Assembly: GCA_020632885.1 (NCBI GenBank)
Contig: JACKEQ010000005.1
Coordinates: 62,001-126,000, forward strand
Source of the DNA: Alphaproteobacteria bacterium
GTDB lineage: Bacteria > Myxococcota_A > UBA796 > GCA-2862545
DNA: 64,000 nt
Direction: 5' to 3'
Shown here: positions 35,877-43,912 of the stretch, piece after piece
How the letters are laid out: each line of letters starts with the position of its first letter
How positions within the stretch are numbered: position 1 is the stretch's first letter
Program-made: the position numbers and the translations under genes
The notes under the pieces: generated by a model
The model's input: the letters and a program-made list of their open reading frames with translations, nothing else
Database searches by the model: none
What the model was told of the DNA's origin: nothing

Positions 35877-37219
35877 ATGGGCGGCGGGGGCGGCGGGCCG
35901 GCAGACAGCTTGCCGGCGATCTCGGGCACGTCCTGCGCGAGCTTCCAGCCGTCCCAGCCCTGCTGCCAGACGTGGTGCTTGCCGGAGGGGTCGCCCTTCA
36001 CGGCGGCCACGACCTGGTCGAGCCCCATCTCCCCGCTGCCGCCGGACCCGTTGTAGTGGTACGACGCGGCCGCCGGGAACGGCGGGGGTGCGGCGACCGG
36101 CGGCGGGAGGCGGCTCATGACCTCGGGGACCTCCTTCACGCTCTTCCAGCCCGGCCAGCCCTGCATCCACACGTTGTGTGCGCCGTTGCGGTCCGCGGAC
36201 ACGATGGCCACGAGCTCGTCGAGGCTCTTCTGCCCCTGACCGGCGGGACCCGAGTAGTGGAAGGTGGCCGCGGGCGGCGGCGGAGGCGGGCCGGGCGGCA
36301 TGCCGCCCTGCATCCCGGTCTGGGGGTTGAACTGGCCCCCCCCACCGAACGCGTTGCCCATGGTGTTGCCCATCATGTTGCCCATGCCGAACCCGACGCC
36401 CATCCCGATGCCGGCGCCGCCGAGCCCGGTGTTCGCGGCCGCGGTCTTGATGGACTCGGCCGCCTGGAGCTGGGTGTAGGCGTTGAGGTCGCCGAGCACG
36501 CCCATCTTGGAACGCTCGTCGAGCGCCTTCTCCACGGCCTCCGGCAGGCTGATGCTCTGGATCGTGAAGTCGGTGAGCGAGATGCCGTACGACGACTGCA
36601 TGGTGGGCGTGATCGAGGTGGCGAGCTGGTCGCCCATCTCGAGGTAGTTCGCCGCGAGATCGAGGATCGGGATCTTCGCCTTGCCCACCGCGGAGGCGAA
36701 GCCGGCCACGAGCTTCTTCTTGAGCTGCCCGTTGATCTCGTCGGTGGTGAACAGGCCATCGGTGCCGACGATCTGGCGGAGGAACTCGGCGGGGTCCGTG
36801 ATCCGGTAGCTGAACACGCCGTAGGCGCGGATGCGCACGGGCCCGAACTCCGCGTCGCGCAGCATGATCGGGGTGGCCGTGCCCCAGCCGTTGTCCGTGA
36901 ACTGGCGCGTGCTCACGAAGTAGATGTCGCCCTTGTACGGGTACTGCAGCGCGTACGCGATCGACTTGAAGAAGCTCGTGATCGGCGTGTTCCGCGTGTC
37001 GAGCGTGTAGGTGCCCGGCCCGAACACGTCGGAGAGGCGACCCTCGGACACGAAGACGGCCGCCTGGCCCTCGCGCACCACGAGCTTGGAGTTGTCGGTG
37101 ATGGCCTGGTTGAACACCGGGAAGCGCCAGACGAGCGTGTCGTTCGTGTTGTCCAACCACTCGATCACGTCGAGGAACTGCGCCCCGGCATGCTGCTTGA
37201 GAGTGCTCCAAAGACCCAT
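35873..37219 (-). CDS. SPFH-domain protein with two C-terminal GYF-like modules
   Basis: A 448-residue protein. Residues 20-255 are an SPFH (stomatin/prohibitin-like) domain of the virion-core/YdjI-like type: SKLVVREGQAAVFVSEGRL, FGPGTYTLDTRNTPI, IRAYGVFSYRITDP, DFTIQSISLPEAVEKAL. A Gly/Met-rich stretch (GMGNMMGNTMGN) and a Pro run follow. Two repeats, near 325-370 and 395-440, share the plan FHYSG...VWMQGWPGWKSV and YHYNG...VWQQGWDGWKLA, matching GYF_2/DUF4339-like modules that bind Pro-rich peptides. No membrane helix is obvious. GGAGGTGAC directly precedes the ATG. Membrane-scaffold or protein-assembly roles are typical of SPFH proteins; the partner here is unknown. Confidence 0.85.
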   Translation of the reverse strand: MGLWSTLKQHAGAQFLDVIEWLDNTNDTLVWRFPVFNQAITDNSKLVVREGQAAVFVSEGRLSDVFGPGTYTLDTRNTPITSFFKSIAYALQYPYKGDIYFVSTRQFTDNGWGTATPIMLRDAEFGPVRIRAYGVFSYRITDPAEFLRQIVGTDGLFTTDEINGQLKKKLVAGFASAVGKAKIPILDLAANYLEMGDQLATSITPTMQSSYGISLTDFTIQSISLPEAVEKALDERSKMGVLGDLNAYTQLQAAESIKTAAANTGLGGAGIGMGVGFGMGNMMGNTMGNAFGGGGQFNPQTGMQGGMPPGPPPPPPAATFHYSGPAGQGQKSLDELVAIVSADRNGAHNVWMQGWPGWKSVKEVPEVMSRLPPPVAAPPPFPAAASYHYNGSGGSGEMGLDQVVAAVKGDPSGKHHVWQQGWDGWKLAQDVPEIAGKLSAGPPPPPPM

Positions 37220-37303
37220 GTCACCTCCGAACGCGTGGACCGCGGCACCTGACGTGCGCACGCGAGACCCCGCCGAAAAGGGGTACCCCCACCGCAGGAG
37301 CAC

Positions 37304-37331
37304 ATTAGACCAAGCTGTCTCCGGAGGTCGA
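37304..37331 (-). promoter_or_regulatory. Possible sigma-70-type promoter for the SPFH gene
   Basis: On the minus strand TCGACC (37331-37326) and TCTAAT (37309-37304) are separated by 16 bases. The -10 matches consensus at five of six positions and the -35 at four. The start would fall near 37297, about 78 bases before the ATG. A GGGGTACCCC palindrome lies just downstream. Prediction only. Confidence 0.3.
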
Positions 37332-37339
37332 GGGGCCAC

Positions 37340-37915
37340 GTGGAAGCGCTCAACCAGCTCGCCGAACGCCGCTCCCCCGCGGTGTGGCTGGCGATCGGGC
37401 TCGGGGGGACCGCGATCCTCGCCGGCTCCACGGTCGTGCTCGTGGGGGCCGCGGACGTCGTGGCCCTCGTGGGGGCCGTGCTGTCCGGCCTCGCGGGCTG
37501 CGGGGCGGCCTGGAGGAGCCGTGGGCTGGCGCGTCTCCCCCTGGTGCTCGCGCCCGTCGCGGCCCGGTCGGAGGGGCCCCTCGGTGCGGACGTCACGCTG
37601 CGCGGCCAGCTCGGGCGTGGCCGGCGGGTGGACCACCTCGAGGTCGAGGTCACCGTCGACGGGCGGCCTGCGGAGGCCCTGGTCTTCGCGGGACCCCTCG
37701 TGGGGCCCTTCCAGATCCTGGTGCCCGGTACCCCCGACGAAGTCCGGGTCACCGTGCGCGCCACGGAGGGGGCCACCGTGCACGCCGCGAGCGCGAGCTA
37801 TGCGGGTGACACCATCACCGCCGGACGCTTCGCGGCTCCCGTGGAGCGCGTCGGGGATCGAATCGCGCTCCGCCCCGGTCGCTGGAGCGAAGTGGATCGC
37901 GCCGCGCCGATGTAG
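37340..37915 (+). CDS. Small membrane protein with C-terminal beta domain, unknown function
   Basis: A 191-residue protein I do not recognise. Residues 13-35 (PAVWLAIGLGGTAILAGSTVV) and 38-58 (VVALVGAVLSGLAGCGAA) are two adjacent membrane helices. The remaining 120 residues are beta-rich (DHLEVEVTVDGRPAEAL, EVRVTVRATEGATVHA) and may form an Ig-like domain. Translation appears to start at the GTG at 37340 after AGGGG. It ends nine bases before the next ATG, so it is probably co-transcribed with the FG-GAP lipoprotein that follows. Confidence 0.65.
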   Translation: MEALNQLAERRSPAVWLAIGLGGTAILAGSTVVLVGAADVVALVGAVLSGLAGCGAAWRSRGLARLPLVLAPVAARSEGPLGADVTLRGQLGRGRRVDHLEVEVTVDGRPAEALVFAGPLVGPFQILVPGTPDEVRVTVRATEGATVHAASASYAGDTITAGRFAAPVERVGDRIALRPGRWSEVDRAAPM

Positions 37916-37924
37916 GATGGGGCG

Positions 37925-40132
37925 ATGACCGTCCTCCCGTCCCTCCTGCTGGCGTGCAGGGGCCCCGCCGTCGAGCCCATCCCGTCCCCCGCGGTCTGGC
38001 GCGACGCCGGAGCCCCCGCGGACATCCAGGTGCTCGGGGCCACCGGCCCGGACGCCGTCTCCGTCTGGGTACGCCGCGTGAGCGCGGACGGCACCACCGT
38101 CTCGGGTGACGACATCGACGTCCTCGTGAACGGCGCCCCGACCTCCGTGGCGGTCGCCGCCGACGGATATGGCCGATTCACCCTCGCGCAGCCCGGTGTG
38201 GCGGCCCTCGTCGCGGGAGACAGCACGTCCCGGGCGGAGGTCTGGCCCACCGCGTGGCCGGGTCTCCCCCTGCCCGAGGCGTGGCTCTCCGAGGCCATGC
38301 CCATCGCACCGGAGCTCGACCTCGTCGGAGGGGGCACCGGCCTGCTCGCCATCGACGGCGGCGCCCTGTGGTGGTTCGATCGCCGGGGCTACGCCCACAC
38401 GGTCCTCGCCCCCGAGAGCCCCGTGCTCGGCGCGTCCTCCGGGAACCTCGACGAGGACGGCATCCTGGACGCCGTCGCGTGGACCGCCACCACCGTCTGG
38501 TTGCTCCGCGGCCGCCCGGATGGGGGCATGTCCGAGGTCGGCAGCCTGGTGTCCACCAACCGCACCACCGTCGCCGCCGCCATCGGCGACCCCAACGACG
38601 ACGGGGTGGCGGACGTGACGGTGGTGTGGGCGGGCGGCCCGCGGGCCGGTCAGCTCGACGTCTGGGCGGGCGACGGCTCCCTCGGCTACACGCCCATGCC
38701 GAACCGCTGGCTCGTCGACACCCCGGTGGGCGTCGCCGTCGGCCCCTCCGAGGAGGGCGAGGCCGACGAGATCACCGTCCTCACGGACGACGGCAACTGG
38801 AACCGCTTCTACGACTGGCGTGGCGAGTACGCCCGTGCCGGCCCGTCCCTGCTGCTCGATCTGCCCGTCGGCTCCGTGCACGACGTCGGCGACCTGCTCG
38901 GCGATGGCGGTCACGAGCTGCTCGCGATGTCCCCGTGGGAGTCCGGCACGCCGCGCCAGGTCAAGGTGATGGACCTGCAGGACGGCGCACGCATCGTCAC
39001 GCTCGAGCGCGGGGCGGCACGGGTGTTCGTCCACGACCTCGACCGCGACGGCTTCGACGACCTCGTCTTCGCGGGCGAGCAGGGCGACGTCGTGTGGACC
39101 CACCACGTGGGCGAGCCCGAGGACCTCTCGTCGTCGACCCTCATGGGCGACGGCTTCTTCGGCGGTGGCCCCGTGGGCGCACGGCCGGCGGGCGACCTCG
39201 TCGTGGCGGGCCCGGACATCTGGGCCTGGCTCGACCCCGTGCTCACGGGTCCGGGCACCCTGGAGCTCGCAGCGGGGTCCCTGGAGCCCTTCGGGATCGT
39301 CGTGCGCGACGGCCGGTTCGGCATGATCCACGACCTCACGGGTCCGCTCGTGGTGGGGGTCCCCACCACCCTCGACCAGCTCCGCGTCTGGTCCCGGGCG
39401 AACGGCACCTTCGCGGCGGTCGGCACGCTCGTGTTGCCCAGCCCCATGACCTTCGTGGACCTCGCCGTGTGCGACGACCGGGCCTTCGTGCTGCTCGCCG
39501 ACCAGGTCCTCGCCGTGGACCTGACGGATCCCACCACCCCGAGCCTCGTGGGCTCCACGCCCTCCACCGGGTCTGCCGTGGTCTGCGGCGCCGGGCCGGC
39601 GGGCGCCCGGGCAGCGGTCCGGGAGGGCGAGACCCTCCACTACCTCGACGCCGACGGCGCGGAGACCGGGTCGCAGCTCTACCCGGGACTCGAGGGGTTC
39701 TCGCTGGCCGAGGGCGCCGCCCACACGTGCACGGACCCCGGATGCTCCGTGCTGGTGGGGCCCTTCGGGCCGGGTGCCAGCGGCGTGCCCGTGGTGGCCG
39801 GTCCCCTGGAGCTCACGGTCGACGGCGTGCCGCTGCCGGGCGACGGGGTGCCCACCCTCGCCGACGTCGATCGGGACGGCCGGGTGGATCTGGTGCTCCA
39901 CGATGCCGGGAGGATCGTGATCCACCGCTTCACCGAGAGTGGCTTCGCTCCGCCCCGCGTGTGGTGGAGCCGCCAGGGTCTCGAGGGGCCCGTGCGCTTC
40001 GGAGACCTCGACGGAGACGGCGTGGACGAGCTGTTCGTCGTCCAGGCCGAGACCGGCCGACTGCTCCTCTCGCCCGTCGTGGTGCCCACGCCACCCACAG
40101 ACACCGGCGACACGGCGGACACAGGCGGTTAA
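37925..40132 (+). CDS. Lipoprotein with FG-GAP/VCBS-type beta-propeller
   Basis: A 735-residue exported lipoprotein. The signal peptide is short and ends in a lipobox (SLLLAC, Cys at residue 11). From about residue 115 the sequence carries integrin-like FG-GAP repeats with Asp-rich calcium loops: GNLDEDGILDAVAW, GDPNDDGVADVTVVW, HDLDRDGFDDLVFAG, ADVDRDGRVDLVLHD and GDLDGDGVDELFVV. Such propellers bind calcium and mediate contacts at the cell surface. The C-terminus ends in a Thr/Asp/Gly tail (DTGDTADTGG) similar to tails I associate with myxobacterial surface proteins. The ligand is unknown. Confidence 0.85.
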   Translation: MTVLPSLLLACRGPAVEPIPSPAVWRDAGAPADIQVLGATGPDAVSVWVRRVSADGTTVSGDDIDVLVNGAPTSVAVAADGYGRFTLAQPGVAALVAGDSTSRAEVWPTAWPGLPLPEAWLSEAMPIAPELDLVGGGTGLLAIDGGALWWFDRRGYAHTVLAPESPVLGASSGNLDEDGILDAVAWTATTVWLLRGRPDGGMSEVGSLVSTNRTTVAAAIGDPNDDGVADVTVVWAGGPRAGQLDVWAGDGSLGYTPMPNRWLVDTPVGVAVGPSEEGEADEITVLTDDGNWNRFYDWRGEYARAGPSLLLDLPVGSVHDVGDLLGDGGHELLAMSPWESGTPRQVKVMDLQDGARIVTLERGAARVFVHDLDRDGFDDLVFAGEQGDVVWTHHVGEPEDLSSSTLMGDGFFGGGPVGARPAGDLVVAGPDIWAWLDPVLTGPGTLELAAGSLEPFGIVVRDGRFGMIHDLTGPLVVGVPTTLDQLRVWSRANGTFAAVGTLVLPSPMTFVDLAVCDDRAFVLLADQVLAVDLTDPTTPSLVGSTPSTGSAVVCGAGPAGARAAVREGETLHYLDADGAETGSQLYPGLEGFSLAEGAAHTCTDPGCSVLVGPFGPGASGVPVVAGPLELTVDGVPLPGDGVPTLADVDRDGRVDLVLHDAGRIVIHRFTESGFAPPRVWWSRQGLEGPVRFGDLDGDGVDELFVVQAETGRLLLSPVVVPTPPTDTGDTADTGG

Positions 40133-40165
40133 CAGCCGCGGAGTCCGCGCCACGCACGGTTCGGG

Positions 40166-40195
40166 TTGACCTCACCCGACCCGACGCCCTATAAG
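40166..40195 (+). promoter_or_regulatory. Sigma-70-type promoter upstream of the 40242 lipoprotein
   Basis: TTGACC at 40166-40171 and TATAAG at 40190-40195 are separated by 18 bases, each matching consensus at five of six positions. That is conspicuous in such GC-rich DNA. The start would fall near 40202, leaving a leader of about 40 bases with an AGGAG site before the ATG at 40242. Confidence 0.6.
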
Positions 40196-40241
40196 GCATC
40201 GTTCCGCTCCCGGTCCCGCGCCGGAGCCAGGAGATCCCGAG

Positions 40242-41495
40242 ATGACCCGCATCGCGCCCGTCCTGCTCCTCACCCTCGCTGCCTGCACCCCGCACTCGGC
40301 CACGCTCACCGATGCGCGGCTCGTGGGCTGGCTCGGCCAGGAGACGTCCTTCACGCTCTACCAGGACTACGTGGACTTCAGCGACCCCGGCTTCACCGAC
40401 ACGTGGACCATCGACTGCCGCCTCCTCGAAGAGGCCGACGAGGGCCTGCGCATCGAGGGCGGTCTCGACATCTGCGACGACGGCAGCCGGTTCGGCGAGT
40501 TCGCCGAGGGCGAGACCTGGCTCAACACCGCCGCGTGGCAGGGCTTCGCGATGGACCTCGACAAGCCCTGGCGGGCGGAGGCCATCTACACCACCGAAGG
40601 CGACCTGCACGTCGGGTTCCATCACCGTATCCCCGGCAGCAACCAGGACTTCCGGTTCTTCTTCGTGATCGACCCCGACTTCAGCCCCACCGAGTGCGTG
40701 GGCACGGGCGACAACGTCACGGCCCAGCCGATCGACGGCACGCCGTGGGTCGATGCCTGGTCGGACGTCTGGGCGGACCTCGGCAACCAGGACCTCCCGC
40801 CGTTCCTGACCGCTGCGGTGAACGACTTCCCGGACGGCCGGCTGCACCTGCTGAACGCCCGGTCCTACCAGCTCGACCAGGACAACCTGAACAACCCGAA
40901 CCTCAACCGCTGGACGCTGCCCGAGGACTGGGCGAGCGGCTTCGCGCACGGCACGTTCACGGTCGAGGACATGCACTCCCGCCCGAGCTTCTTCGCGCCG
41001 GCGTTCGCCTACCTCGCGGTCGACTCGGACGACTTCAGCAACTGGCCGGACCCCTCCGACGTCTGGTACGGCAACCCCGGTCCGCAGGCCGCGGCGGCAG
41101 AGCAGCACGCCCTCTGGGCCACGCAGGACATGAACCATGCCCTGCCGTCCGGCGTGACCATCGACTACCGGCCGATCCACATCGACAATGCGTGGCGTGA
41201 GATCGACGGCGAGCCCGGTGGCCTCGATGCCTGGCAGCAGCTGGACTACTCGTGGGTCGTGATCTCCTCGGACAGCGACCCCACCCCCGGTGGGGAGGTC
41301 AGGGGCGCGTTCAGCATCCTCATGGACCCCGACGACAGCTCCAGCCGCTGGGTCGTCCAGGGCCGCTTCGAGGTGCCGCGCGTGCGCAAGGAGAAGTGGG
41401 GCGGTGTGGACCTCCGGGCCAAGACCGCCGAGGCCAACGGCCTGAACCTCTGCCTGGCCGGCAGCCCCACCGACGACGGCACGCCCGAGCAGTAG
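40242..41495 (+). CDS. Putative lipoprotein of unknown function
   Basis: A 417-residue lipoprotein with signal peptide and lipobox (LLLTLAAC, Cys at residue 15). The mature part is acidic and Trp-rich, with blocks such as DYVDFSDPGFTDTW, GFHHRIPGSNQDFRFFF and WGGVDLRAKTAEANG. I recognise no family. It has its own good promoter and an AGGAG ribosome site. It converges on the methyltransferase gene with a three-base gap. A surface or periplasmic role follows from the lipid anchor; nothing more specific is supported. Confidence 0.75.
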   Translation: MTRIAPVLLLTLAACTPHSATLTDARLVGWLGQETSFTLYQDYVDFSDPGFTDTWTIDCRLLEEADEGLRIEGGLDICDDGSRFGEFAEGETWLNTAAWQGFAMDLDKPWRAEAIYTTEGDLHVGFHHRIPGSNQDFRFFFVIDPDFSPTECVGTGDNVTAQPIDGTPWVDAWSDVWADLGNQDLPPFLTAAVNDFPDGRLHLLNARSYQLDQDNLNNPNLNRWTLPEDWASGFAHGTFTVEDMHSRPSFFAPAFAYLAVDSDDFSNWPDPSDVWYGNPGPQAAAAEQHALWATQDMNHALPSGVTIDYRPIHIDNAWREIDGEPGGLDAWQQLDYSWVVISSDSDPTPGGEVRGAFSILMDPDDSSSRWVVQGRFEVPRVRKEKWGGVDLRAKTAEANGLNLCLAGSPTDDGTPEQ

Positions 41496-41498
41496 GCC

Positions 41499-42266
41499 TC
41501 AGGCGCGCTGGAGCCGGATCACCCACTTCAGCGATGTGGGTGTGGTCGGCGTGCCCTCGAAGTCCTCGGCCTCCTGGACCACACGGAGGCCGACCTTCGC
41601 GAAGATCGCCTCCAGCTCGTCGCGCTCGAACATCCGCAGCGCGAGGTGCGCGCGCTCCAGCGTGCCGTTCCGGTGCTTGTACGTGTACACGACGTGGTGC
41701 GTGCGGCTCGCTTCGTCCCACCAGCCCTGCTCCCAGGTGTGGAGCGGCAGGCCGGACCGCGGGTCCTTGAAGATCCGGTGCTCGTAGGTCTTGCTCGGAT
41801 CGCGGTCGTAGAGCTGCCGGTCCGGCAGGTACACGTCGAGGGCCACGGTGCCCCCGGGCGCCAGACGGGACACGGCTCCCGCCAGGGTGCGCTCGACGTC
41901 CCGCTCGTCGCGGCAGTGGTGGAGGGCGTTGAACGGCCAGATGATCAGCGTGTAGTCGGTGCGCAGGTGGTCGGGCAGCTCACGGAAGTCCGCCTCGTAG
42001 AACCGCACGCGGCCCTGCTGGGTGGCGTCCAGCGCGGCGACCTTGAGCCTCAGCCCCTCCAGCATGGTGCGCGCGAGGTCCACCCCGTCCACCCGGGCGC
42101 CCATGCGGATCATCGGGAGCGTCAGCCGGCCCGTTCCACACCCGAGCTCCAGGATGGGCCCGCCCGCGCCGATCGCGAGGCGCTGGTAGTACGTGATGTC
42201 CTCGGTGTGGTCGGCGTACTCGAGGTCGTAGAGCGCGGGATCCGCGTACGGGTCGTCTTCGGTCAT
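41499..42266 (-). CDS. SAM-dependent methyltransferase (class I)
   Basis: A 255-residue class I methyltransferase. The SAM-binding motif I is ILELGCGTGRLTLPM near residue 43, followed by VDGVDLARTML (acidic loop), FYEADFREL and IIWPFNALHHC. The family methylates small molecules, proteins or RNA and the substrate cannot be told. I chose the ATG at 42266; a GTG at 42281 would add five residues, and neither has a clear Shine-Dalgarno site. It is divergent from the ammonia-lyase pair with 38 bases between starts, so the two may share regulation. Confidence 0.85.
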   Translation of the reverse strand: MTEDDPYADPALYDLEYADHTEDITYYQRLAIGAGGPILELGCGTGRLTLPMIRMGARVDGVDLARTMLEGLRLKVAALDATQQGRVRFYEADFRELPDHLRTDYTLIIWPFNALHHCRDERDVERTLAGAVSRLAPGGTVALDVYLPDRQLYDRDPSKTYEHRIFKDPRSGLPLHTWEQGWWDEASRTHHVVYTYKHRNGTLERAHLALRMFERDELEAIFAKVGLRVVQEAEDFEGTPTTPTSLKWVIRLQRA

Positions 42267-42304
42267 GGCGGCAGCATACACATGGCGGGGGTTAGGGGGC
42301 GCGG

Positions 42305-43912
42305 ATGCCAGCCGACACCCCCACGCCCAGTCTGCCCCTCACCGGGGAGACCCTCGACCTCGACGCGATCTGCGCCGTGGCCCGCGGCCATCGCGCCGTG
42401 CACCTCGCACCGGACGCGCGCGAGCGCATGTCCACGAGCCGCTCCTGGGTGCGCTCGACCGTGGAGGGAGGCTCGGAGCTCTCCGTCTACGGCGTGAACA
42501 CCGGGTACGGGTCCCTCGCGCGGGTGCGCATCGACAACGCCCACATCGCCGAGCTCTCCTGGAACCTGATCCGCAGCCACGCCGCGGGGGTCGGGCCCGA
42601 GGTGGACGGGGACGTCGTGCGGGCCATGATGCTCCTCCGGGCGAACGCGCTCGCCAAGGGCGTCTCGGGCGTGCGTCCGGACCTCGTGGACACCCTGGCG
42701 GAGATGCTGAACCGCGGGGTCACGCCGGTCGTGCCGGCCCGCGGGAGCTGCGGCTCGTCCGGCGACCTGGCACCCCTCTCCCACCTCGGGCTGGTCGTCT
42801 ACACCGGTCCCGGCGGGCCCGTGGAGCGCGAGTCCGGAGAAGCGTGGTTCGACTCCGAGCGGCTCACCGGTGCGGAGGCCATGCGGCGCGCAGGCATCGC
42901 CCAGCTCGTCCCGGCGCCCAAGGAGGGCCTCGGGATGATCAACGGGGCCCAGCTCACCTGCGCGTACGCCGCCCTGGCCGTCGCGGACGCCGCCCGCCTC
43001 GTGCTCACCGCCGAGATCGTGGCCGCGATGAGCATCGAGGCCCTGCTCGGTGTCACCCGGGCCTTCCATCCCGGCGTGCATGCGCTGCGTCCCTACCGCG
43101 GGGCCCGCAGCTCCGCAGCCAACCTGGCGGCCCTCCTGGCCGGGTCGAGCCTGGTGGACTCCGTGCCCGACAAGGTCCAGGACGCCTACAGCCTGCGCTG
43201 CAGCCCCGTGGTGATGGGCGCGGTGCGCGATGGGGTGCGCTTCGCCGCCGAGCAGGTGGGCGTCGAGGTGAACAGCGTCACCGACAACCCCGTGATCCTC
43301 GTGGACGCCGAGGGTGAGAACAAGGCGTTCTCGGCGGGTCTGTTCCACGGCGAGCCCGTCGGGATGGCCTGCGACCACCTCAAGCTCTGCCTGGTCGAGC
43401 TCGGGGCCATCGCCGAGCGCCGGGTCTACCGGCTCACGACGGGCACCCTGTCCGCCCGCCTCCCCCCCGCACTCGCCGAGCTGGAGGGGCCCGGCCTCGG
43501 GCTGATGATGCCCCAGGTCTCCGCGGCCGCGCTGGTCGCACACAACCGGCAGCTCGCGTGGCCCGCGACGGCCGACTCCATCCCGACCTGCGAGGACCAG
43601 GAGGACCACGTGGCCATGTCCACCACGGCCGCCCGCCGGGCCACGGAGGTCCTGCGGCACACCGAGCAGATCGTGGCCATCGAGCTCCTGGCCGCCGCCA
43701 AGGCGCTCTGGGCACGCCTGGAGGCCGGTGAGGACGTCGTGCTCGGGGCGGGCACCGGACCCGCCCTGGCCGCCGTGGAAGCGGCCCTCGGGGGACGCGA
43801 GCTGGCCGAGGCGCCCGCCGACGACCTCGTGACCCTCGTGGACCTCGTGGCCTCCGGCGCCCTCGTGGAGGCCGTCCGGCCCACCGTCGCGCTCGAGGGG
43901 GTGCTCGCATGA
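42305..43912 (+). CDS. hutH: Histidine ammonia-lyase (MIO enzyme)
   Basis: A 535-residue aromatic amino acid ammonia-lyase. It would deaminate L-histidine to urocanate using the MIO cofactor formed autocatalytically from three residues. The MIO tripeptide is Ser151-Ser152-Gly153 in GSCGSSGDLAPLSH, with Ser in place of the usual Ala. The catalytic Tyr62 lies in YGVNTGYG. SHAAGVG and the MPQVSAAALVAHN and TCEDQEDHVAMS blocks favour the histidine branch over phenylalanine or tyrosine. No hutU, hutI or hutG is nearby, so a role outside histidine breakdown, such as providing a urocanate-like or beta-amino intermediate, remains possible. It is coupled by ATGA to a degenerate paralogue. Confidence 0.85.
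   Translation: MPADTPTPSLPLTGETLDLDAICAVARGHRAVHLAPDARERMSTSRSWVRSTVEGGSELSVYGVNTGYGSLARVRIDNAHIAELSWNLIRSHAAGVGPEVDGDVVRAMMLLRANALAKGVSGVRPDLVDTLAEMLNRGVTPVVPARGSCGSSGDLAPLSHLGLVVYTGPGGPVERESGEAWFDSERLTGAEAMRRAGIAQLVPAPKEGLGMINGAQLTCAYAALAVADAARLVLTAEIVAAMSIEALLGVTRAFHPGVHALRPYRGARSSAANLAALLAGSSLVDSVPDKVQDAYSLRCSPVVMGAVRDGVRFAAEQVGVEVNSVTDNPVILVDAEGENKAFSAGLFHGEPVGMACDHLKLCLVELGAIAERRVYRLTTGTLSARLPPALAELEGPGLGLMMPQVSAAALVAHNRQLAWPATADSIPTCEDQEDHVAMSTTAARRATEVLRHTEQIVAIELLAAAKALWARLEAGEDVVLGAGTGPALAAVEAALGGRELAEAPADDLVTLVDLVASGALVEAVRPTVALEGVLA

Noticed and set aside
37220..40153. Minus-strand upstream extension that would make the SPFH protein about 1426 residues
   Set aside because: The ATG at 37219 has a strong GGAGGTGAC site. 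The extension is shadow sequence opposite the FG-GAP lipoprotein.
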